Assembly (NCBI GenBank): GCA_963836905.1
Contig: CAWIKY010000006.1
Span: 1,116,001-1,180,000 of the forward strand
Origin: CAWIKY01 sp963836905
GTDB taxonomy: Bacteria; Pseudomonadota; Alphaproteobacteria; Caulobacterales; Hyphomonadaceae
DNA: 64,000 nucleotides
Direction of reading: 5' to 3'
A model generated the notes under the pieces. It did not search any database and was not told the DNA's origin. It worked only from the letters and a program-made list of their open reading frames with translations. Each line of letters opens with the position of its first letter. Within the stretch, counting starts at the first letter, position 1. Of this stretch, positions 36,924 to 46,107 are shown piece by piece. The translations under genes and the position numbers were made by a program.

Positions 36924-37643
36924 TCAACTGCGATCCTTCAATGCGGTGCCACGTCCGACGACGACCCAGAGGAAGACGCCCATCATTGCGTAGGTCACGA
37001 AGAGTGATGGAATTGTCGTTTCGAACGGCAACGCAAATTCGGGAAGTCCGAACCATTCGCGCATCGACGTGACTGCAATCGAAGCCAAGAACGCGATATT
37101 AAACACGAAAAGGCCGATTATCGCCCAACTGCTACCTGGCGAGCGGACGACGCCGCGGCGGCGCTCATCAAGAAAAAACCACCTCATAAAGAAGACGATG
37201 TACAGGGCTTCCAGAGCAATGGCGAGGAAGGGTAGCGTGAGGTAGAGGCCGGTTCCGATAACCGGCGTTTCCTGACCGAACACATGGTGCGGATAACCGC
37301 CGAGATAGTCGGTCAATGCATGGAGGCCTACCAGCGCAACTGTTGCCAATCCAACTCGTCGATCCCGGAACAGGACCGCCCCGACAATGCCAACGATGAC
37401 TGCCCAACCCAGGATGGGCAAGAGGTCGTGGCTGAACATCATGTCGACGCTCAGGTCCTGCAGGGTAACATCCAGAAGATCTGTGGGCCGGGTCGGCTCG
37501 AGACCAAGTGTGTGGAAGGCGAGCCATAGCAGATCCGGCAGCTGCGATACAGCCAGATACCAAGCAAGCAGGTAGGCCGGGAACCGGCGGGCCGTGGTGT
37601 GATTATGCGCGACAAGGGCAGTGGCGTAATGTCCAGCGAGCAT
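36924..37643 (-). CDS. polytopic membrane protein, unknown function
   Basis: A 239-residue protein with about six hydrophobic helices. It starts MLAGHYATALVAHNHT; the His-rich beginning, with PDLLWLAFHTLG, DMMFSHDLLPILGW and LHALTDYLGGYPHH inside, recalls the membrane-bound metal-dependent hydrolase (YdjM/DUF457-like) group, where such His and Asp residues line up in the membrane. I see no closer family. It stands alone in the accessory block. Confidence 0.65.
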   Translation of the reverse strand: MLAGHYATALVAHNHTTARRFPAYLLAWYLAVSQLPDLLWLAFHTLGLEPTRPTDLLDVTLQDLSVDMMFSHDLLPILGWAVIVGIVGAVLFRDRRVGLATVALVGLHALTDYLGGYPHHVFGQETPVIGTGLYLTLPFLAIALEALYIVFFMRWFFLDERRRGVVRSPGSSWAIIGLFVFNIAFLASIAVTSMREWFGLPEFALPFETTIPSLFVTYAMMGVFLWVVVGRGTALKDRS

Positions 37644-38041
37644 GATGTGTGTCGAGTATCAGCGTTTTAAAAGGAACCTGTTACGAACGTCATCTTGCGC
37701 GGAGCGGGAAGCGAACCGAGCAGTCTTGCCGGGTTATCCGTAGACCTTGGGTCTTGGGCGGCGTGCGTAGTCAGCAGTGGCTATCGTGGTTGAGAGGAAT
37801 GGTTGGGTCATCTGGTTCTCTAATCGTTTCTGAATGGGGTGGGCGTCACTTCGTGCTTAGCCATGTCTCGTCGCCGGGAGTGCTTGCGACATGTGACCGA
37901 GAGGCCGGTACCCGGTCGGTCCAGCCTCGAACGGTCCCGCACAAGCCGGGCGTTGGTTACGCATCCTTTTTCCCGATGCGGCATGGTTCGTCCGCTTCAT
38001 AATGTGACCAGCACCACCGTCTTGTCGCTTTGCCAATTCGG
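37644..38041. other. intergenic region, no gene recognised
   Basis: About 400 bases between the start of the membrane protein and the end of the MFS gene. Two overlapping open frames exist on the plus strand but neither resembles a known protein. The promoter of the membrane protein gene should lie at the left end. Confidence 0.4.
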
Positions 38042-39214
38042 TCATGGGGTAGCCAGAACGGTTTCGCGAGACGCGTTCTTCAGCAGGCCGATGACACACA
38101 GGGCCACAATAGCGACCAGCCCGCCCGCAATTCCGGCCCAGGCTATGTCGCTGATGGCTGTGACGCCTCCGGCCAGCGTCGCGCCCAGACCTTGACCGAA
38201 ATAGATCATCGATCCGTTCAGCGCGAAGGCAATTGTGGCAGCCGGGCCTGCCGATCTTGCAAGTTCTGTCTGGATGACCGGGCTCGTCGCAAAGAGGGCA
38301 GCAGACCCCATCGCCATTGTGACGATCAGCACCGGCAGGGCCACCCCGGCCAGATCGACAAGCATACCCAGACTGAAAACGGCCTGTGTCGCTGCCGTTA
38401 CGCAAAGCAGGCTTGCAAGCGCGGTCTTGATGGGGAGCTTGGCCAGCCATGCGCCTGCCGGTAGTCCGAGCAGACTTCCGATGCCGGTCGCAACCTGAAT
38501 GCCGCCGATCGCAGCTCCCTCAAGCCCGGTGAAGGCGGTAATCACAGGACCAATATAGCTGACCGTTGCGAATGTGGCGCCAAAGCCTAGCAGCGTGATG
38601 ACCATCAGGCGGACATTGTTCCCCCTTAGCGCGCCTCTAAAATTGGCTCCGGCCAGTTGCGGTACCACTATTCCACGCGGTGCACCGATTGCGATGACGC
38701 AGAGCGCGATCGCTGAAACGGATGCCGCCAGCCAGAATGCGGCGCGCCAGCCCAACAGGTCACCCAGCAGCGTGGAAAGGGGCATACCGATTAGGAACGC
38801 GAGCGTGTATCCCGCCAGGACGGTCGCGATGGCAGCCGGGCGACTGGTTTCCGGCACCATGTTCACTGCGATGGTGGAAGCAAGCGGAAGGGTCAGGGCT
38901 GCAAACAATCCGCCGACGATGCGGATGGCGGCGATCATGCCAAACTCAGGTGCCAGGGCAGATGCCGCGTTCATGGTAACGAGGCCGATCATGACGAACA
39001 TCAGGAGACGTTTGCGATCCATCCCTCCCAGCAGCCTCGCAAGGACAGGACCGCCCAGCCCGCAAGCAAGGGCAAAAACCGTTTGCAACTGACCGGCCAG
39101 CGGCACGCCGACGCCAAGTCCTTCAGCCATCGGATCGATCAGACCAACAAACGCAAAAGCGCTGGTCCCGAAAGCGAAGGGAGCGAAGACGAGGCTTAGC
39201 AGGCGTGGATTCAT
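38042..39214 (-). CDS. MFS transporter (DHA1-type drug or sugar efflux)
   Basis: A 390-residue major facilitator with about twelve membrane helices. The start at 39214 (MNPRLLSLVFAPFAFG) gives a normal MFS beginning and overlaps the upstream gene by ATGA. The motif between helices 2 and 3, LLGGMDRKRLL, matches the G-x-x-x-D-R/K-x-G-R-K/R loop in part, and the helix 5 stretch VLAGYTLAFLIGMPLSTLLG fits antiporter motif C. It resembles AraJ/YdhP-like efflux proteins. It is in an operon with the four-helix protein and the SDR remnant. Confidence 0.88.
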   Translation of the reverse strand: MNPRLLSLVFAPFAFGTSAFAFVGLIDPMAEGLGVGVPLAGQLQTVFALACGLGGPVLARLLGGMDRKRLLMFVMIGLVTMNAASALAPEFGMIAAIRIVGGLFAALTLPLASTIAVNMVPETSRPAAIATVLAGYTLAFLIGMPLSTLLGDLLGWRAAFWLAASVSAIALCVIAIGAPRGIVVPQLAGANFRGALRGNNVRLMVITLLGFGATFATVSYIGPVITAFTGLEGAAIGGIQVATGIGSLLGLPAGAWLAKLPIKTALASLLCVTAATQAVFSLGMLVDLAGVALPVLIVTMAMGSAALFATSPVIQTELARSAGPAATIAFALNGSMIYFGQGLGATLAGGVTAISDIAWAGIAGGLVAIVALCVIGLLKNASRETVLATP

Positions 39215-39606
39215 GCCATCCCCATTTCGACTGCGATCCCGAGAGCGCCAAGAATGGCGATAACCGTCCAGGGATAAGGCGCTGGGGTTCGCCAGAGCGC
39301 GCGATTTCCAAAAATGGCGAGTCCGATGCCTAGCGCTGCGAAACCGGCGCTCATGGCTGTCGCGACCGCTGCGAAGGCCAGTCCGCCGGGATGCCAGACC
39401 GCAAGGAGAAAGAGCCCGGCCATCGCAATCACGGCAACTGACCCGACATGCCACGAAAAATGATGCAGCCACACCACGTCGTCAGGCAGCCCGGATTGTT
39501 TGAGTGGGGCAAGAACCTTTGGCGAGCCAAGCAGTTCGTGCGCAACAACGCCTATCAGTGCCAGTACGGCAGCTACCAGAAAAAGACCTTCAGAAACCTC
39601 GGTCAT
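39211..39606 (-). CDS. small four-helix membrane protein, unknown
   Basis: A 131-residue protein with four hydrophobic stretches (about residues 5-25, 50-68, 75-98 and 110-130), with WLHHFSWHVGS between the first and second. I do not recognise a family. It ends overlapping the MFS start by four bases, so it is coupled to it, and begins four bases after the SDR remnant ends. Confidence 0.7.
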   Translation of the reverse strand: MTEVSEGLFLVAAVLALIGVVAHELLGSPKVLAPLKQSGLPDDVVWLHHFSWHVGSVAVIAMAGLFLLAVWHPGGLAFAAVATAMSAGFAALGIGLAIFGNRALWRTPAPYPWTVIAILGALGIAVEMGMA

Positions 39607-39609
39607 GGG

Positions 39610-39919
39610 CTACCAGACCTTTTTGAACGAGCGCGGATCGAACTCATTCGTCCAGGTAGAATGAAACGAATTCTGCACCATCAAAAATGTATCCGGCATG
39701 GCGGCCGGTTGGGGGCTGTCATCTTTGCCCAACTTGTCGAGATCGTCGCCAAGCCTGCTCTTGGCCCTGTGCCCGTTCACAACCCCGTCGACTATGATTG
39801 GGGTTACATGCACGTCTTGCGACCCCGTATTCGAGGGCGAGAGCCTGAGACAGGTTGCGAAATGCACTCCTGATACCGTTTTGTGTTCCTGCACCGATGA
39901 CGAGTACGGTCTCTGTCAT
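39610..39919 (-). pseudogene. short-chain dehydrogenase remnant, internally deleted and frameshifted
   Basis: From ATG 39919 the frame reads MTETVLVIGAGTQNG, a Rossmann-fold start. It jumps at once to RSAFRNLSQALALEYG, which in full SDRs lies about 150 residues later. One base too many in a G-run at about 39827-39832 then shifts the frame. The other frame goes on with SQDVHVTPIIVDGVVNGHR and ends SFHSTWTNEFDPRSF, the typical C-terminus of an SDR subfamily. The active site is gone, so this cannot be a working enzyme. It is the first gene in line with the four-helix protein and the MFS transporter, and faces the TetR gene. Confidence 0.7.
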
Positions 39920-40144
39920 GGGTTTGTCTCCGGTCCTGGCTATGATGTCCGCAGCGGAGATCGAAAAAGTCAGGCTTGATGCTGATATGGAACATTCATT
40001 CCAGAATAATGTAAAGGCATGAGTATGATTTTCGGACCCCCGATCAAAGCTTTTCGAGCATTCGAGCTTCTCTTCAGGTCCGGGTTCGGTGTACGCGAGC
40101 CGGATCAAGGGATAGGCTAATGCGCTGTTCAATCGGAGTTCTAG

Positions 40145-40798
40145 GTGGCCAGACCTCGCTCACCGTCCAGAGATAATCTCGTCGCCAGTGCCATGACGGT
40201 TTTCTGGAAGCGGGGGTATGCATCAACTTCGGTCGAGGACCTTGTAAGCGCCACAGGTGTCAGTCGCGGTGGTATTTACGCAGATTATCGTGACAAGGAG
40301 GAACTGTTTATCGGATGCCTTGCTGCGTACAGGAAAAGATATGCCGATCCGGCAATCGCGATCCTGCAGTCGCACGACAACGGGATCGAAGGCATTGATG
40401 CCTATTTCAGTCACTTCATAAATCTGCACAGGCAACACGGACTGCCTGGTCCGGGCTGCTTCATGGCAAACACGATGACAGAACGTGCACCACGCGATGA
40501 GGCAATAAGGTCTATTGTAGCGGATCACATGGCAGACTTGCACCTAGCCTTTCGTCGAGCCCTGGACCGCGCTTCAACCCGCGCCGGTGCGAACCTTCCG
40601 GAAGCGGAGCTTGACGATCTTGCAGGATTCCTGGCGACTTCAAGTCAGGGGCTATGGTCCTATGGGCGCAACATTTTTGATGTTCGCGAGCTTGAACGCT
40701 TCAAGGGCGTGCTTCTCACCCTGCTCAAGACCAGGCTGGAGACCGCCCCGGAACACCAAGGGGTCGGGGTTTCGCAAGAGCAGGATCAGGCTGTTTGA
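40145..40798 (+). CDS. TetR/AcrR-family transcriptional regulator
   Basis: A 217-residue regulator starting at GTG 40145 (MARPRSPSRDNLVASAM). The helix-turn-helix is GYASTSVEDLVSATGVSRGGIYADYRDKEELF, and the C-terminal half is the all-helical ligand domain with PGPGCFMANTMTE. This type resembles the AcuR/NemR-like group that represses a divergent oxidoreductase or efflux gene. The divergent SDR remnant - four-helix protein - MFS operon is the likely target. Confidence 0.92.
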   Translation: MARPRSPSRDNLVASAMTVFWKRGYASTSVEDLVSATGVSRGGIYADYRDKEELFIGCLAAYRKRYADPAIAILQSHDNGIEGIDAYFSHFINLHRQHGLPGPGCFMANTMTERAPRDEAIRSIVADHMADLHLAFRRALDRASTRAGANLPEAELDDLAGFLATSSQGLWSYGRNIFDVRELERFKGVLLTLLKTRLETAPEHQGVGVSQEQDQAV

Positions 40799-41009
40799 CG
40801 CGCCTACCTCATTTTTCGATTCGGCATTTCACTTCAACAAACAGGGAAGCTCTCCACTGAAGCGGCGATTCAACCTCAAGAATTTATACCTGTAAAGGTT
40901 GGTGCAAAGCGGAAAGCGTACCGGTACTACCGCCTGGAACAAACATGTTGCAGCGCATCCGGTTTTCCGAAAATGTTGTTTTTGACCTTGAGTTGTAAAT
41001 GAGCGCAAC

Positions 41010-42572
41010 GTGAAAACGACCCCGATCATCCCGGTTCTAATGACCTTTCTCGTGATAGCGGGCTGTGCTTCCGTACCGAATGGCGGAAAACCCAGTTTTC
41101 GTGCGGCAACGCCTGCAGAAATATCCGATGTTCTTCCTGTCGGCAGTGAAGGACGTATAAAGCCGGGTGAAGCTATTCCGTATGCAACTATAACAGCCAA
41201 ACATGTTGCCTTTGCTGAATCCGATATCGAGATTCCAGTTCTCAACGAGATCGGTCGCTAGACGAACGCCCGCAAGATCCCGGCGGGAACTGCGCTTGTT
41301 GGTGTGATCAGGATGGAAGACCCGTCAGAACTCTTGGGAGAAGTCGACACATCCAAGTTGATCTGGTGTGACTCGAGACCCCAAAATCTTTTTAGTTCGC
41401 CGCCACTGGGTTGCTTTCAGGACAGGGATTCCGACGGTTTGCTCGACTACGCTTATTCGGTTTCGGCAACTCCCTCCTCGACGATTTTCGACTTGACGCC
41501 GGTGGTTGATCAGGGGCGTCTGGCTAAACCGGTTCCTTTTCGAACTGGCAATAATGCCGAGCGGATATCGCTGGAAATCGGCTATGAGCTTTGCAACGAC
41601 TCTGTCGAAACTCCTCGCTTCAGATCTGCAATACATGACACCGTCGTTAGTCCTGTCGTAACCGTCCGGGTGTGTATGCTCGGCAAGCCCGATAACGCCG
41701 GTAACTTGCTTATTGACGCCCTGCTTGTGAATCTCACCAAAGATGGTCGGGCGTTGAAATATGAAGTGCTTGAGACAAGGATAGCTGACGGGGATGTTTA
41801 CCTTGAGGCTAACGGCCTTCCGATTCAGGCCGTCGAGGGCGCGACCACATACGGGCAACGGGCGGTCAGGAAGTTGGTCGAAACGCTTAGGCAACCTATC
41901 CTGGCGGCATCCGGACCGGTTCGGTTTGCATCGCCGGGCAGCTTCAGCGAAGACAAAGCTGTTCTGTCCGTACCGGTCGTTCACGGGAAAACCGGCAAGC
42001 TGGCCAACGACGTGAAGGAACGAGGGTTGTTTGCCTCAGGCGTTCTCCCGGCGGGTACACCGCTTTACGCAATCTCGATGAGCCCGGGATTGTCTCCACT
42101 TTTATCTGTCAATGTGTGGTGCGCACCGCGTATTGATGATGCAGACAGCCGGGCCTCCAGGTTACGTACCGTTTACCTGCCGCGTAGTGGGCTGGGTTCC
42201 TTATGGATCGAGAACAAGGGCGATTTTCTTGTTCAAGGTATGTCTGGTTCCACCAGCTCGGACGCAGCCACACTTCCAGAAATTGATGAAACTCCTACTG
42301 ATCTCAAAATTCCAATGACGTTGGCGCTGGTGTTCGAGGAACTGAAACAGCAGACTGCGGTATTCAGCCTTGTTCTTCAGGGAAACGCTTCGGAACGACA
42401 AATTCTTTCTCGCCTTGAATTCCCTCTGGAAGATGATGGTTCCCTAACCGTAAAATTCGGGAGAATGGGTATGGAAATACCGGCGCGGAGAGATCCGGAG
42501 CAGCCAAATGCCCTCATTATCGGGGCTCCGGTGGAGCCAATCGATATTCAAGCTGGAGACACAGTCTACTAG
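41010..42572 (+). pseudogene. putative lipoprotein with an in-frame amber stop
   Basis: One frame runs from GTG 41010 to 42572 (520 codons), broken only by TAG at 41259-41261. The N-terminus is a lipoprotein signal (FLVIAGCASV). The part before the stop ends VLNEIGR; the frame then goes on TNARKIPAGTALVGVIRMED without a start codon until ATG 41310. The downstream part has a DRDSDGLLD loop, like a calcium-binding thrombospondin-3 loop, but I recognise no family. A readthrough, a sequencing error, or decay are all possible; two separate genes are less likely as the second lacks a ribosome-binding site. Confidence 0.6.
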
Positions 42573-42676
42573 CGGTACGTCTAGCAATCCGACGAAGATC
42601 ACCGGCTATGAGCCGCGTTCCTTGTGCGACCGCCCCACGGCTGTACGGCATGCATATCTGATATACGGGTACCGCA

Positions 42677-42695
42677 AATGAGAACCACTTGCATC
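42677..42695 (+). promoter_or_regulatory. candidate Fur box before the TonB-dependent receptor
   Basis: AATGAGAACCACTTGCATC, about 65 bases before the receptor start, resembles a Fur operator (a 7-1-7 inverted repeat, TGAGAAC-C-ACTTGCA). It differs from the usual TGATAATNATTATCA core at several positions. Its position before an iron-uptake-type gene pair adds support. Confidence 0.4.
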
Positions 42696-42758
42696 TAGAT
42701 CGGCAACCCGTTATGCGCTTCTGCATCTCATTCTCAAGAAGAGCAGTAGCCGTAACTC

Positions 42759-44903
42759 ATGCCTTTCAAAATTTCCCTCTTCATCACAGCAAGCCTCGCC
42801 GTTGCAGGTATCCTGCCGCTCGCCCACGCCCAGACGCCGGAGACCAAGGCTGACGCAGAAAGCCGACAGGATACCGTAATCGTTCAGGCAACGCGGCGGG
42901 GTACCCCGACAGAGGCCCTGCCGAACACGGTTCGGCTTATCGATGAACAGGCGCTGTCTGACCAACTCCTTATTTCGACCAGCATTCTCGATGCTATCGG
43001 AACGCAGGTCCCGAGTTTTGCGCCAACTCGTCAAAAGCTTTCCGGTCTGGGCGAAAGCTTTCGGGGCCGGTCTCCTCTATACCTTATCGATGGCGTCCCT
43101 CAATCGAACCCGTTGCGGGACGGATCACGTGACGGCTTCACTTTCGATCCGGCTGTGATCGAGAGGGTTGAGGTGCTGTTTGGGGCAAACGCAATCCAGG
43201 GCGTCGGAGCGACGGGCGGAGTCATCAACTACGTGACGCTCAGCCCGGCGGACGTCGATCAATGGCAGTTTCGAAGCGAGGCTGCGGTGACGACCGATAC
43301 CGGGTTCAAGGGCGACGGTTTCGGATACCGCGGCGCTGTCACAGTCTTGCGCGATTTCGGTCCGGTTGATCTTGTCGCAAGCTATGCAGGTGAAACCCGA
43401 GGAGCCTTCTACGACGCCGAAGATCGCAGGATTGGCGTTGACGGGGTGCAGGGAGATATTCAGGATTCCGTATCTCACAACCTCTTCGCCAAGCTGGGTT
43501 GGGACATAGATGTTTCTACCCGCCTTCAGTTGACGCTGAATCGTTTCGAGCTGGAAGGGGATGGTGATTATCTGTCGCTGGATGGCGACAGGCCGAACGG
43601 TGTTCCGACGACAAGCATCCGGGGAACAGCACAAGGCGAGGTCCCGACGAACATCGTCACGACCGTTTCCATGGACTTTACAAGGGCCGAGGTACTTGGC
43701 GGGACGTTCTCGGCGCAAGGGTTTTATCAGGATTTCGAATCGGTTTTTGGCGGCGGTGTCTTCGAAGTCTTCCAGGATCCGGCCTTCGGACCTGTGGGAT
43801 CGCTCTTCGACCAGTCGGCCAACAACTCCGAGAAGTACGGGCTTAAACTGACCTACAACCATTCCGACCTGCCGGTAGAAGGCCTGTCTGTCACCGGGGG
43901 GCTCGACATCCTGAATGACCTCACTTTTCAGGAGTTGACCCAGACCGGTCGTAACTGGGTGCCTGAAGTGGAATTTATCTCCTACGCACCTTTCATTCAG
44001 TTCGATCAGGAATTTCTCGACGGTCGCGGTCTTGTCAGCTTCGGTGCACGCAATGAGTTCGCGACCGTCTCCGTGGCCGATTACACTACCCTTTTCTCGT
44101 ATGGACCGCAGCAGGTGGACGGCGGCGAGCCCGAGTTCAGCGAGTTTCTTCTGAACGGCGGGGCGCGGTTCGATGTGGTGGATGGCCTGTCGGTATACGG
44201 CTCGTACTCGGAAGGGTTTACCATGCCGGATGTCGGACGTGTGCTGCGCGGCATTGATACACCGAACGTGGATATAGACGATCTGCTACGCATCGAGCCC
44301 ATCGTCGCCGACAATACCGAGCTTGGCGTGACGCTGGAGAGTGGACTGTTCACCGGGAACGCTTCATATTTCTGGTCAGACTCAGACTTCGGACAACGTC
44401 TTGCACCCGGAGCAGACGGTTTCTTTGTCGTGGCACGGGAGCGCACAGAAATTGAGGGGTTTGAGCTGGCTCTGGAATACGAGAGCCGGGATGGACTGCT
44501 CGTTGGGGGAAATTATGCGGCGCTGGAGGGGCGTTTTGACAGCGATGGCGACAATTCGGTCGATCGTGACCTTGATGGCGTGAATATAAGCCCGGACAGG
44601 CTCAATCTTTACATCTCCAGTTCGCTGACAGACCGGTTTTCGGTTCGGGCGCAAACGTCTATCTTCATGGATCGCGTGTTTGACGATGCCGGTGACGCCA
44701 CTGACTTCAACGGGTATGCCACTGTCGATCTCAGCGGTGGATACACCCTGCCAGCAAACTACGGTCGTTTGGATATCGGACTTCAGAACGCATTCAACGA
44801 AGATTACATCACCTATTACAGCCAGACCGGTTCGACCCGGAACGACCGCTTCTTCGCCGGGCGGGGACGGACAGTTACGCTGCGATGGTCGGCAAGCTAC
44901 TAG
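42759..44903 (+). CDS. TonB-dependent outer-membrane receptor (siderophore type)
   Basis: A 714-residue outer-membrane active transporter. A signal peptide (residues 1-24, ending AHA) is followed by a short linker with a TonB-box-like stretch (QDTVIVQATRR), the plug (about 40-160; LYLIDGVPQSNP and ERVEVLFGANAIQGVGATGGVINYVT), and the 22-strand barrel ending with the aromatic terminus TLRWSASY. The absence of an extra signalling domain suggests a plain ferric-siderophore or heme receptor. The PepSY protein gene follows 20 bases later, and a possible Fur site precedes it, which fits iron uptake. Confidence 0.92.
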   Translation: MPFKISLFITASLAVAGILPLAHAQTPETKADAESRQDTVIVQATRRGTPTEALPNTVRLIDEQALSDQLLISTSILDAIGTQVPSFAPTRQKLSGLGESFRGRSPLYLIDGVPQSNPLRDGSRDGFTFDPAVIERVEVLFGANAIQGVGATGGVINYVTLSPADVDQWQFRSEAAVTTDTGFKGDGFGYRGAVTVLRDFGPVDLVASYAGETRGAFYDAEDRRIGVDGVQGDIQDSVSHNLFAKLGWDIDVSTRLQLTLNRFELEGDGDYLSLDGDRPNGVPTTSIRGTAQGEVPTNIVTTVSMDFTRAEVLGGTFSAQGFYQDFESVFGGGVFEVFQDPAFGPVGSLFDQSANNSEKYGLKLTYNHSDLPVEGLSVTGGLDILNDLTFQELTQTGRNWVPEVEFISYAPFIQFDQEFLDGRGLVSFGARNEFATVSVADYTTLFSYGPQQVDGGEPEFSEFLLNGGARFDVVDGLSVYGSYSEGFTMPDVGRVLRGIDTPNVDIDDLLRIEPIVADNTELGVTLESGLFTGNASYFWSDSDFGQRLAPGADGFFVVARERTEIEGFELALEYESRDGLLVGGNYAALEGRFDSDGDNSVDRDLDGVNISPDRLNLYISSSLTDRFSVRAQTSIFMDRVFDDAGDATDFNGYATVDLSGGYTLPANYGRLDIGLQNAFNEDYITYYSQTGSTRNDRFFAGRGRTVTLRWSASY

Positions 44904-44923
44904 TCGGCAAGGGTAGGGGATCC

Positions 44924-45992
44924 ATGCGCAAGAGGACGGTTTTCAAGGCGTTGCGCCTTGCGCATGGCTATAGCGGCGCTGTGCTCGCGGGCCTGTTGAT
45001 CCTGATAGGTGCGACAGGGTGCCTTCTGATCTTCAAGGACGATTATGTCCGGTGGCAGTTTCCCGAAGCGCGTCAGGGGGTCGATGCCAGCCCTGAAGGC
45101 CTCGCCAGAACCATTCGCGAGGCCGAAGACGTCTTCGGTGCAGGCGAGGTTCGAACGCTCGTTTTCGGGACGCCGGAAATGGCTCTGTCGCGCGCCTATC
45201 TTGCGGACGGTCGATCAGCTTACCTATCGCCTGATCGCCGCGTGCTCGCTGTTTGGGACGAGAATGGCCGGCTCGAAGACTGGTTGCTGGATCTCCACCA
45301 CCGGCTCTTGTCCGGTACACCGGGCCTCTGGATTGCCGGTTTCGCGGGACTAGCGGCGTCGATACTTGTTCTGACCGGCCTTTTGGCCGTTTGGCCGGCG
45401 CGTCTCGGCCTCAGAAGAGGGCTCAAGATCACAGGTGTATCGCGTATCCAGATGCTCAGCCTGCACAGGAATCTTTGGGCTTCTGGCAGCTTTTCCGATT
45501 TGTCTGCTCACGTTGACTGGCGGGGCACTTTCTTTCCCCGAGGCGTCGAAACTCGTTATGGAGCGGGTTCTCGGCGGTCCGGAAAACACACCAGCGGTCG
45601 CTACGAGCTCATTCGAGTTTGGTTCGGGCAAGATGGACTGGGACTCTGCCATTCGCGCAGCACTGACGCGCTATCCCTCAGCGGACATCCGCATGGTGAA
45701 CTTTGCCGATCCCGAGCGGCCTGCGTCATTCAGGGTTCGCCAGCGTGAGGAATGGCATCCAAACGGGCGGACTGTGGTGTCGATTGATCCCCGGACCGGC
45801 GGTGAAGGGTCGACACGCAACGCGCTCGAACTGGGGGGTGGGGAAGAAACGTTCAACGCGTTTTATCCCTTGCACGCCGCGAAGATCGGCGGCCGGATCT
45901 ACGATTTGTTTCTCTTGCTCACAGGACTGGCGCTTGTCGCGCTGGGCGTCCTGGGACTGGCAGCGTTCATTCGGAAAACGCTCAGGGTGTAG
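44924..45992 (+). CDS. PepSY-associated membrane protein (iron-reductase type), frameshifted
   Basis: Read across one frameshift this is a PepSY-TM protein of about 355 residues. The first helix starts LRLAHGYSGAVLAGLLILIG, with the PepSY stretch YLSPDRRVLAVWDENGR, then LLDLHHRLLSGTPGLWIAGFAGL; the HH and the later His residues can bind heme. The second frame gives LLAAFPICLLTLTGGALSF and ends IGGRIYDLFLLLTGLAL. The break is at about 45470-45478 in CTTTGGG, where one T less restores the frame. Such proteins usually act with siderophore receptors to reduce iron in the inner membrane. The start at ATG 44924 follows GGTAGGGGA. Confidence 0.75.
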
Positions 45993-46030
45993 GTCTGGAA
46001 GAAGCTCCGGAAAAGCAGTCCAACAAGAAA

Positions 46031-46052
46031 CCTCCGCGAAGGCGGAGGTTTT
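46031..46052. terminator. bidirectional rho-independent terminator
   Basis: CCTCCGC-GAAG-GCGGAGG (46031-46048) is a perfect 7-bp stem with a tetraloop, followed by TTTTC on the plus strand and TTTCTTGTT on the minus strand. It sits between the PepSY gene and the converging rplS and can stop transcription from both. Confidence 0.85.
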
Positions 46053-46107
46053 CGGTACTGAAAGAACATCCCGCGAACGAGGCAAACAGCCTCCCTCGCG
46101 CGGTCAT

